Of a DNA stretch of 14,311 nucleotides, positions 1 through 5,928 are shown one piece after another. Below the pieces are notes generated by a model. That model saw only the letters and a list, made by a program, of their open reading frames with translations. It was not told where the DNA came from and did no database searches. Where the stretch lies: NCBI GenBank assembly GCA_910586865.1, contig CAJUIY010000044.1, positions 1-14,311 of the forward strand, in the 5' to 3' direction. The stretch is from an uncultured Bacilli bacterium (GTDB lineage Bacteria; Bacillota_I; Bacilli_A; RF39; UBA660). A program made the position numbers and the translations under genes. The first letter of the stretch is position 1. The number at the start of each line of letters is the position of its first letter.

Positions 1-600
1 CCTAAGAAAAATAATAGTAATAAAACAGAAAACAGTAATAAGGTAGAAAATAATAAAACAGAAAACAATCAACCTACTTCAACACCTACACCTACTCTTA
101 GTATAAAAGGAAATGCTGTTTATTATGGAAATAATGAGGTTATTGGTTTTAATAGAACTACACCTCGTTATTGGAGCAATGATTTAATCTCTCCTAGAAT
201 AAATACAGGTTTAATAAACTCTCTTTCAAGAGAAATTAAACAAGATATTTTAAAGAATTATATGTGTAAAGCAGTACCAGGTGGTTGTATATATGACGTA
301 TATTCTGGTTTAAATATTCCAAATGTATATAATGATTACGCAGGAGTTCTTAAAATTAGTATGGTAGAAGAGGCTCAAAAAGAAAGTGCGAAACATCAGA
401 AAAGTATTGAAAATGCAAAATATTGTATTCAATATTTAAACTCAGGTGGAACTAGTGAATGTACCGAGTATCCTATAGATGCATGGCAAAGAGTAATAGA
501 CCAATGCCAAGATATAGTTAATGCAGAAAAACATGACACACCTATTATACAGAAGTCTGCTAGAGATTTTAAAACAATGATAAATTTACTTAATAGTTAG
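1..600 (+). CDS. 3' part of an uncharacterised protein with N/T/P-rich linker
   Basis: The reading frame is open from base 1 to a TAG at 598-600, so the gene starts outside the window; the ATG at 262 is only an internal methionine. The visible 199 residues begin with about 32 residues of low-complexity sequence rich in Asn, Lys, Glu, Thr and Pro, ending in a TPTPT run. This kind of linker usually follows a membrane segment or separates domains in surface proteins. After it comes a compact region with four cysteines (in MCKAVPGGC, KYC, SEC and DQC contexts). I do not recognise the family. The RsgI-like protein at 5929 shows that membrane-anchored extracytoplasmic proteins occur in this region, and this may be another, but that is inference. 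It ends 47 bases before the next gene with no clear terminator between them. Confidence 0.75.
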   Translation, partial: PKKNNSNKTENSNKVENNKTENNQPTSTPTPTLSIKGNAVYYGNNEVIGFNRTTPRYWSNDLISPRINTGLINSLSREIKQDILKNYMCKAVPGGCIYDVYSGLNIPNVYNDYAGVLKISMVEEAQKESAKHQKSIENAKYCIQYLNSGGTSECTEYPIDAWQRVIDQCQDIVNAEKHDTPIIQKSARDFKTMINLLNS

Positions 601-647
601 TTGTTGAGTCAGGGTAAAAACTTAATAATTATTGTGGGTGATTATGA

Positions 648-1058
648 ATGATAAAAAGTAAAGTAAAATATAAAAATATTAAGACTGATATTCCAAGTAA
701 TACTCGTATCTCGAAAATAGAAAATGTCGTAGATAAGGATAAAAATGTTACTTTTGAAGTAATTATCGATAATAGGAATATTTATGAATTTGAAGATACT
801 ATATTCATGATCCTTAGTATAAGAGATGATACAGAAAATATAAGTGCTTTGGTAGTTGGTAATAATACTATTGAAACTGGAAATCTATTTAAAAGTATTC
901 GTTTACAAGAAAAATATAGAATAAATGGTAATATTACAACAGATATAGATTTTGTATATGAAGGACTTCTAGAATTAGTAAAAGATGATAAGAAAATAAA
1001 GAAAGAAATGTTAAAAAATAAATTATTATTGGTTAGAGCAATACAGAAAATAGAATAA
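648..1058 (+). CDS. Stand-alone OB-fold protein resembling the PolC OB domain
   Basis: A 136-residue protein; the ATG at 648 is the first start after an in-frame TGA at 645, with a weak GGGTG ribosome site upstream. The order of features matches the OB domain found near the N-terminal side of PolC (Gram-positive DNA polymerase III alpha): a VTFEVII strand (about residues 34-40), an FMILSIRDDTENISALVVG stretch (about 53-71) matching PolC's LTFKITDYTDSI segment, then KYRINGNITTDIDF (about 89-102) matching the KVRGSVQ-D-F strand, and a short LLELVKD end. In PolC this domain precedes PHP and binds single-stranded DNA; here it is a separate gene. It sits 15 bases before a PolC-core-like gene, so the two look like a split and shrunken PolC. 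The OB assignment rests on pattern matching and is moderately strong. Confidence 0.6.
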   Translation: MIKSKVKYKNIKTDIPSNTRISKIENVVDKDKNVTFEVIIDNRNIYEFEDTIFMILSIRDDTENISALVVGNNTIETGNLFKSIRLQEKYRINGNITTDIDFVYEGLLELVKDDKKIKKEMLKNKLLLVRAIQKIE

Positions 1059-1073
1059 GGAGTATGAGTAGGA

Positions 1074-2129
1074 ATGTTGGATAAATACGAAGATTTAAAT
1101 TTAAGTGCAAAAGATTATTTAATTGATGAATTAGATAAAATATATTACGAGAAATATAATGAAGAAGCAATTTTAAAAAGATGCCATAATGAAATAAACT
1201 TATTTGATGAGAAAGGTTATTTATTCATTATTGAAATTCTACATAAGTTTAAGAAAGAAAACAAAAACATTTATTATCATTTTAGAGGTATGATTAATAA
1301 TTCATTATTACTATATGTTTTAGGTTTAAGTAAGGTAAATCCCCTAGAATATAATTTACCATATGAATTGATTACAGACAGAACTATAAATGTTGATTTA
1401 ATTGGTATTGATGTTGTTAGTTTAGTTGATTTTATATCAAAAAATTATTATGATAAATTAAGAATAGTAGCAGGTTCATATGAAAAATGTGAGATTGAAG
1501 AAAGAAATCAACTTGAAGAAAATCATTATTTATTTATACCTACTTTATATGAAGAAAAAAAAGATATTACTTTTAGATTAAATATTAATAATATTTTTGA
1601 AACAGTTGAAAATTATGGAAATTTTACTAATGATTATATTTCGGTTAGATTTGGGGAAAAATATTACCTATTTGATTATGATAAAGTTGATATAGAAAAT
1701 GTTTTAAATATTGATTTTGAAAAAGATATTGCTAGTATATTAAAACCTAAAACAATAAGTGATTACATAAAAGTAAAAAGTGTAGGACATGGTACTAGTG
1801 TATGGAGAAACAATCAAGAATATTTAGTAAAAGAGGAAAAAATAAATATCAATAATTTAATAGCAACTCGTGAAGATATTTTAGAATATCTTTTAGACCA
1901 TTCTATTGATAAAGAAATGGCTTTAGAAATCTTAAATTACATATATAGGAATAAATGGAATAATTATCCAAATTTGTGGGATAAATATGTAAAAATTATG
2001 AAAGAACATAATTGCGAAGATATTTTTATAGATATTTTCTCTAAAATTGAGTTTATATTTGGTAGAGGTCAAGCAGTTAGTGAGTGTTTATTCGTTTTAG
2101 ATAAAGAAAATTATATTGAATGTAATTAA
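1074..2129 (+). CDS. Shrunken PolC-like DNA polymerase core, probably catalytically dead
   Basis: A 351-residue protein; the ATG at 1074 follows AAGGAG at 1057-1062. Several blocks align in order with the polymerase core of PolC. Residues 46-90, with FRGMINNS and LSKVNP, match PolC's SRGSVGSS and TEVNP. Residues 104-136 (NVDL, then LRIVAGSYE) match the PDIDLNFS and VYRAGTIGT region. Residues 197-210 match the LLKLDILGHDD region. Residues 236-344 (VGHGTSVWRNNQEYLV, EDILEYLL, DIFIDIFSKIEFIF) match HGTDVWLGNAQELI, DIMVYLI and WYIDSCKKIKYMF. PHP and exonuclease domains and the long inserts of a full PolC (about 1,440 residues) are absent. The first of the paired catalytic aspartates (DID) reads Asn106, and the lysine- and glycine-rich fingers are largely lost, so polymerase activity is unlikely. 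It could be a decoy, a structural partner or an initiator piece; those roles are inference. Confidence 0.65.
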   Translation: MLDKYEDLNLSAKDYLIDELDKIYYEKYNEEAILKRCHNEINLFDEKGYLFIIEILHKFKKENKNIYYHFRGMINNSLLLYVLGLSKVNPLEYNLPYELITDRTINVDLIGIDVVSLVDFISKNYYDKLRIVAGSYEKCEIEERNQLEENHYLFIPTLYEEKKDITFRLNINNIFETVENYGNFTNDYISVRFGEKYYLFDYDKVDIENVLNIDFEKDIASILKPKTISDYIKVKSVGHGTSVWRNNQEYLVKEEKININNLIATREDILEYLLDHSIDKEMALEILNYIYRNKWNNYPNLWDKYVKIMKEHNCEDIFIDIFSKIEFIFGRGQAVSECLFVLDKENYIECN

Positions 2130-2146
2130 AGAAAGAAGTGATTTAT

Positions 2147-2782
2147 ATGTTAAAAACAGGATATGAAGAATTAGATAAAGTTATAGGTGGTTTAGAAAAT
2201 GGAAAATTATATACTTTAGCAAGTCGACCAGGTGTAGGAAAAAGTACTCTTGCTTTAAACATAATAAATAATGCGTTTAAACAGTCAAAAGATAAGATAC
2301 TATACTTTAACCTAGAAACACCAAAAGACTTGTTAAACGAGAGAATAACAAGTGATAATATAGAGATTATAGATACTCCTAGAACAACGATTGAGGAAAT
2401 TAAAAATAAATGTGAATCGACTACAGATTTATCTTTAATAGTAGTAGATTATGTGCAACTTATTTATACTTCATCTTTTAATGGTAGTAGATTAGAAGAG
2501 CGTGAATATATTACACAAATTTTTAAAAGTATAGCAACAGATTTAAATGTTCCTATATTAGTCTTATCTCAATTAACAAGAGATATGACCAACTACGAAA
2601 ATCAAGATTTTTCTCATTTGAAATTAACAGAAAGTATCTCATTACTACAAGATAGTGATAGAACTATATTTTTATATAGGGATAGTTATTTAAATAAAAA
2701 TAATAAGTCATCCTTGAATAAAGATTACAGAATGAAAATAGTAAATACAGTAAAAAATATTGTAGTAGTGGTTATTCCATAA
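2147..2782 (+). CDS. DnaB-type RecA-like ATPase domain, no N-terminal domain, C-terminally short
   Basis: 211 residues from ATG 2147. A GTG at 2138 is in frame, but the sequence before 2147 parallels the leader of the copy at 3412, and both proteins then begin with LKTGYE-LD--IGGL, so 2147 is preferred. This is the C-terminal helicase domain of DnaB: Walker A SRPGVGKST (26-34), a KILYFNLE strand (50-57), Walker B LIVVDYVQLI (97-106), VPILVLSQLTRDM (135-147) and LTES-SLLQDSDRTIFLYRD (160-179). The DnaB N-terminal primase-binding domain is missing. The end departs from the family: after KIVNTVKN the expected GxTGTVKL strand is replaced by a short hydrophobic tail, perhaps because of a frameshift near 2752. 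ATP binding looks possible; helicase function is doubtful. Confidence 0.8.
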   Translation: MLKTGYEELDKVIGGLENGKLYTLASRPGVGKSTLALNIINNAFKQSKDKILYFNLETPKDLLNERITSDNIEIIDTPRTTIEEIKNKCESTTDLSLIVVDYVQLIYTSSFNGSRLEEREYITQIFKSIATDLNVPILVLSQLTRDMTNYENQDFSHLKLTESISLLQDSDRTIFLYRDSYLNKNNKSSLNKDYRMKIVNTVKNIVVVVIP

Positions 2783-2821
2783 TTAAGAAAAATTAAATAT
2801 ATTTAGAAAGAGATTATTGAT

Positions 2822-3007
2822 ATGAGAGAATTAACACCAGAGGAAAGTTTGGAGAAGTTTTTTAAAGATATAACAAATTATATGATTAATAAATCAGGGG
2901 GAGATATAAATAAAATTCCTACTTATGATGATATGCAAAAACTTGGTTATTTAGAGAAAAAGGAATATGATAGTGTTTACGTTAAAGTAAAAAAGTATAA
3001 ACATTAA
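2822..3007 (+). CDS. Small 61-residue protein of unknown function
   Basis: A short charged protein starting at ATG 2822 after AGAAAGAG about 10 bases upstream. The first half (ELTPEESLEKFFKDITNYMI) looks helical; the second (IPTYDDMQKLGYLEKKEYDSVY) looks like a small helix-turn-helix-type unit. I do not recognise the family. It lies between the DnaB-like gene and the broken zinc-finger module, where the downstream paralogue at 3412 has a DnaA domain IV-like segment. I see no similarity to that segment. Its frame runs directly, after a TAA at 3005, into the remnant of a DnaG zinc finger, so it may be either a real small gene or a piece of a once longer fusion. Confidence 0.45.
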   Translation: MRELTPEESLEKFFKDITNYMINKSGGDINKIPTYDDMQKLGYLEKKEYDSVYVKVKKYKH

Positions 3008-3241
3008 AAAGAAATAACAGATTACATTATACAAGGTAACTATATCTCATAAAAAAAGATAAAAATTATTTGGCATATATCCTTTTCATAAAGGTAACGA
3101 ATCTACTTTATCTATTTCACAAGAAAAACAAATTTATAATGTTTTAGTTGTGGTGCAAGTGGCAATGTAATAGATTTTGTGAATAATTATGGCATAATTG
3201 AATTTAATGAAAAAGTAGATAAATATTTTGGGAGTGGTTAG
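3008..3241 (+). pseudogene. Broken DnaG-type CHC2 zinc-finger module (first copy)
   Basis: Translation in shifting frames recovers a DnaG zinc-binding domain matching the better one at 4611-4847: EITDYIIQGNYIS, then FGIYPFHKG, then ISQEKQIYN, then CFSCGASGNVIDFVNN, and a final KYFGSG before TAG at 3239-3241. Several lesions are visible. There are stops at 3050-3052 and 3060-3062 depending on frame, a Cys-to-Tyr change in the first zinc pair (YPFH at 3078-3089 in place of CPFH), and a frame change just before CFSC (3140-3151), where the copy has one A fewer than its partner. The module therefore cannot make a zinc finger. Its 3' end still supplies the GGGAGTGG ribosome site for the small gene at 3245, as the partner does for 4851. 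Confidence 0.75.
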
Positions 3242-3244
3242 TTT

Positions 3245-3385
3245 ATGAAAATATACATAATTGAGAAAGATTTTAATAAATTTAAGTATTTGAAATTATA
3301 CTTTAATGATGAGGGACAAATACATATGAAATGGGAAAATGGTAGAACCTTAGCATTAATGGTTGGGTTGGTGAATTTTATATAA
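3245..3385 (+). CDS. 46-residue protein, possible truncated relative of the 4851 gene
   Basis: ATG 3245 lies four bases after the broken zinc-finger module and is preceded by GGGAGTGG (3230-3237). The intact module is followed in the same way by GGAAGTG and the gene at 4851. The short protein has a YLKLYFNDEGQIHMKWENG stretch that loosely resembles WLKYNDKQEIIYMQNNY at the start of the 4851 product, so it may be a cut-down copy left by duplication of the module plus its downstream gene. No domain is recognised. The frame is short and AT-rich, so chance cannot be ruled out. Confidence 0.35.
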   Translation: MKIYIIEKDFNKFKYLKLYFNDEGQIHMKWENGRTLALMVGLVNFI

Positions 3386-3411
3386 TTAGTGATTGAAAGG
3401 AAGTAATTAAA

Positions 3412-4623
3412 ATGAATTTAAAAACAGGTTATGAAAATTTAGATAATATTATAGGCGGTTTAAATGGTGGAGAATTAATTACTATTGCTGGAAGATCTTC
3501 TATGGGTAAAAGTACACTAGCTCATAACATTGTAAATAATTTATCTACGCAGACTAATAGTAAAATACTATTCTTTACATTCGACAAGTGTAAAAATATT
3601 TTAAAATGGATAATGACAGGTAAAAACGTGGAGATTATAGAGGATTGCAGTTTTTCAATAGAAGATATGAGAAGAATATGTGAAGAGACATCAAGTCTTT
3701 CATTAGTGATAATAGACTGTATTCAGCTTGTGTTTGGTAATAAGTATGATGGGCGAAGATATGAGAAAGGTTATAGATGGATAGATGAGATATGTTATGT
3801 ATATCAGCAACTAAAGAAAATGGCAATAAAATTAAATATTCCTGTTATAGTATTATCACAATTATCTCGAGATTTAGAGGAAAGAGAAGATAAAAGACCT
3901 ATCTTAACAGATTTAAAAAAAATCGTAGAAATAACGCAAAAAGCCGATATAGTAGATACGCATTTATCTAATATAAAAGTACCTAATACAAAAGAGCGAG
4001 AAGATAAATTAACTGATAATGACGGAAGAATAATGCAAAAAATGGATAAAGTTATATTCTTGTATAGAGAGAATTACTATAACATTAATTATGACTTGAA
4101 TGACATTGAATTAATAGTTGCTAAGAATACTGGTGGTTCTACTGGAACAGTAAAATTGTTATTTAATAAAGATACTCTAACTTATAAACAAGGAAGTAGT
4201 TTAAAAACAGGTTATGTAAAAGGGTGTACTGCTGAATTAAGAGTTCTTGATATAAAATGTAAGAAACAAATTTTAGATATAATTAAAGAAGAAGTTGCGA
4301 ATTATTATAATATACCTAGCGAATATCTTAAAATGCGTATTAAAAAACTTGAGAAGAATAAGATAAATGTTAATAGAGTTAGTGAGGCTAGGGAAATGGC
4401 GATATGTCTTTCAATCGAGTTAACATCAATAGACAGACTTTTCATAGCAAATTCATTTGGAATATATGGTGTTTCAATAGGATTTTTTATTCACTTTTTT
4501 TATGATTTTAGAGAATATTTTAATAAGCATGAAGATTTAGAGTTTGCATTTAATAAATTAAAAACAATATGTGAGAAAAAGATAAATGATAAAATAGAAG
4601 AAATAAAAAAAGTATTGATATAG
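3412..4623 (+). CDS. DnaB RecA-like domain fused to a DnaA domain IV-like segment
   Basis: 403 residues in the unshifted frame; ATG 3412 follows AAAGGAAGT at 3397-3404. Residues 1-260 are a DnaB-type RecA domain: Walker A GRSSMGKST (27-35), Walker B LVIIDCIQLV (98-107), IPVIVLSQLSRDLEER (143-158), KRPILTDLK (161-169), MDKVIFLYRENYY (211-223) and ELIVAKNTGGSTGTVKLLF (233-251). DnaB's K-x-R finger reads KNT here, so the arginine is missing. Residues about 284-390 match DnaA domain IV: VANYYNIPSEYLK, then ARE-MAICLSIELTSI (DnaA: ARQIAMYLSRELT), then FIANSFG; the RDHTTV contact motif is degenerate. The last residues, KIEEIKK, begin the N-terminal helix of DnaG, which continues in the -1 frame at 4611. 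This is a fusion of replication loader and origin-binding modules. Confidence 0.75.
   Translation: MNLKTGYENLDNIIGGLNGGELITIAGRSSMGKSTLAHNIVNNLSTQTNSKILFFTFDKCKNILKWIMTGKNVEIIEDCSFSIEDMRRICEETSSLSLVIIDCIQLVFGNKYDGRRYEKGYRWIDEICYVYQQLKKMAIKLNIPVIVLSQLSRDLEEREDKRPILTDLKKIVEITQKADIVDTHLSNIKVPNTKEREDKLTDNDGRIMQKMDKVIFLYRENYYNINYDLNDIELIVAKNTGGSTGTVKLLFNKDTLTYKQGSSLKTGYVKGCTAELRVLDIKCKKQILDIIKEEVANYYNIPSEYLKMRIKKLEKNKINVNRVSEAREMAICLSIELTSIDRLFIANSFGIYGVSIGFFIHFFYDFREYFNKHEDLEFAFNKLKTICEKKINDKIEEIKKVLI
4605..4612 (+). promoter_or_regulatory. Candidate -1 frameshift site A_AAA_AAA_G
   Basis: Seven A followed by G, read in the upstream gene as AAA AAA GTA. Slipping back one base at 4611 joins IEEIKK to SIDIVDVIRNYIPLEKRGKN, which together form an uninterrupted DnaG N-terminus. 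Without slippage the ribosome stops at TAG 4621-4623. The -1 frame has no ATG, GTG or TTG between its last stop (4590-4592) and the zinc motif, so independent initiation is unlikely. A one-base loss in the A run, real or a sequencing error, is the alternative. I see no strong stimulatory hairpin. Confidence 0.5.
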
Positions 4624-4847
4624 TTGATGTAATTAGAAATTATATACCACTAGAAAAACGAGGTAAAAATTATTTTGGTATATGTCCCTTTCATAAAGAT
4701 AGCAAACCTATTTTATCTGTTTCACAAAAAAAACAGATTTATAAATGTTTTGGTTGTGGTGCAACTGGTAATGTAATAACTTTTGCGAAGAATTATGAAA
4801 GAGTTAAAACAAATGAAAAAGTGGAAAAATTTTTGGGAAGTGATTAG
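4611..4847 (+). CDS. DnaG-type CHC2 zinc-finger domain, -1 frame extension of the 3412 gene
   Basis: Reading from 4611 gives 78 residues to TAG 4845-4847, for a shifted fusion of about 478 residues. The sequence is close to the N-terminus of bacterial primase DnaG: SIDIVDVIRNYIPL, GKNYFGICPFHKD, LSVSQKKQIYKCFGCG, ATGNVITF. Ligands C25 and H28 (CPFH) and C46 and C49 (CFGC) form the CHC2 zinc ribbon that contacts template DNA in primase. The TOPRIM catalytic domain and the DnaB-binding C-terminus of DnaG are absent. The module ends with FLGSD and its last codons hold the GGAAGTG ribosome site of the next gene. The domain is intact and free of stops, unlike its copy at 3008, which argues that it is still translated. 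Confidence 0.7.
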   Translation, partial: SIDIVDVIRNYIPLEKRGKNYFGICPFHKDSKPILSVSQKKQIYKCFGCGATGNVITFAKNYERVKTNEKVEKFLGSD

Positions 4848-4850
4848 TTT

Positions 4851-5894
4851 ATGGAATTTACACCAATGATTATATTAGTTCAAAAAGGAAGTAAGATTTA
4901 CCCTAACACTAATCTACCTATTACATTATGGTTAAAATATAATGATAAACAAGAAATAATTTATATGCAAAATAACTATAATAAATATACTACTGGAGAT
5001 GATTTAATTCCTATTAGTATTGATAAGTATAAACCTAAATTATTAGAAGAAGTAAAATTAAATGTTAAAGAAAAAGATTTTAAGAAAGTACTAAATTTTA
5101 TTAAAGAAAAGTATCAAATATTGATTGATACAGTAAACGGTGTTGGTTTTGACTACTCTATTATGGAACATACGGATATTAATAGATTTAAACCTACTGT
5201 AATTGACGGTTTCTTCGTAAATGGGATAAGTGCTAGAGATTATCCTAGTCTTCCAGTTGATTTATTTCTATATTGTGACGTTAATGAGTATGATGATGAA
5301 AGAGATTTATATACTTTACTTATGCAAAACACCCATCAACACAATAAAAGATTTGAAGATTATGTAACTGTAAGCATTGATAAAGAGAACCCTAAACTTG
5401 TATATGACGTTCAACTAGGAATATCTAAAGAAGAATTTAAAAGAGTTCAAGATTTCATTAAAAGACATTATGATTTTTTAAAAGAATATACAGAAAGAAA
5501 TGATATGGATATCAAAGATATTCACGATTACTTAAATAGTTGGGAAACAGAGTCTTGGTTAATTGATAGTATTAATGGTTATAGCATTTATCTTTATGTA
5601 GGAGATTATGAAAGTTATCCACATTTTCATTTTGTTGATGAAGAAACAAAAGGAAAAAAATTTAATGCTTGTATTAAAATTGATGAAGCAGAATATTTTA
5701 ATCATTCTCTTAATAGAAATGATAAACTAAATAAAGAACAGAAAGAAGATTTACAGAAATTATTAGAAACACCATTTAGAAAAACTAAATATGCAGGTAC
5801 TAATTATGAGTTTATAAAAGATATGTGGAATATAAATTATGATAATAAAGTTAGTGAAAGTTTAGAAATTCCAAACTATATAAATTTAAAATAA
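4851..5894 (+). CDS. Uncharacterised protein with internal repeat and C-terminal PHFH domain
   Basis: 347 residues from ATG 4851, with GGAAGTG at 4836-4842, inside the preceding module. Residues about 24-105 and 136-228 are a tandem repeat: IPISIDKYKPKLLEEVKL-(V)KEKDFKKVLNFIKEKY in the first corresponds to VTVSIDKENPKLVYDVQL-ISKEEFKRVQDFIKRHY in the second. Residues about 236-330 form another domain with SYPHFHF (255-261), CIKIDEAEYFNHS (274-286) and a TKYAGTNYEFIKDMWN block (312-327). Small stand-alone proteins with this PHFH / AEYF / KDMWN pattern are common in Firmicutes mobile regions, but I know no established function. No signal peptide or membrane helix is visible, so it is probably cytoplasmic. 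It is close to and probably co-transcribed with the replication-module fusion. Confidence 0.75.
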   Translation: MEFTPMIILVQKGSKIYPNTNLPITLWLKYNDKQEIIYMQNNYNKYTTGDDLIPISIDKYKPKLLEEVKLNVKEKDFKKVLNFIKEKYQILIDTVNGVGFDYSIMEHTDINRFKPTVIDGFFVNGISARDYPSLPVDLFLYCDVNEYDDERDLYTLLMQNTHQHNKRFEDYVTVSIDKENPKLVYDVQLGISKEEFKRVQDFIKRHYDFLKEYTERNDMDIKDIHDYLNSWETESWLIDSINGYSIYLYVGDYESYPHFHFVDEETKGKKFNACIKIDEAEYFNHSLNRNDKLNKEQKEDLQKLLETPFRKTKYAGTNYEFIKDMWNINYDNKVSESLEIPNYINLK

Positions 5895-5928
5895 TAATGT
5901 ATAATTATATGTAAGGAAGTGGTTGTGA

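Noticed and set aside
262..600. A complete 112-residue gene starting at ATG 262
   Set aside because: The same frame is open back to base 1 with coding-like composition, and no ribosome site precedes 262.
1064..1084. Six-codon ATG frame just before the PolC-like gene
   Set aside because: It is too short and only one base from AAGGAG; ATG 1074 has proper spacing and the conserved product.
3635..3826. Minus-strand open frame of 63 codons
   Set aside because: It lies wholly inside the DnaB-like gene on the other strand and has no motif or ribosome site; it is a shadow frame.
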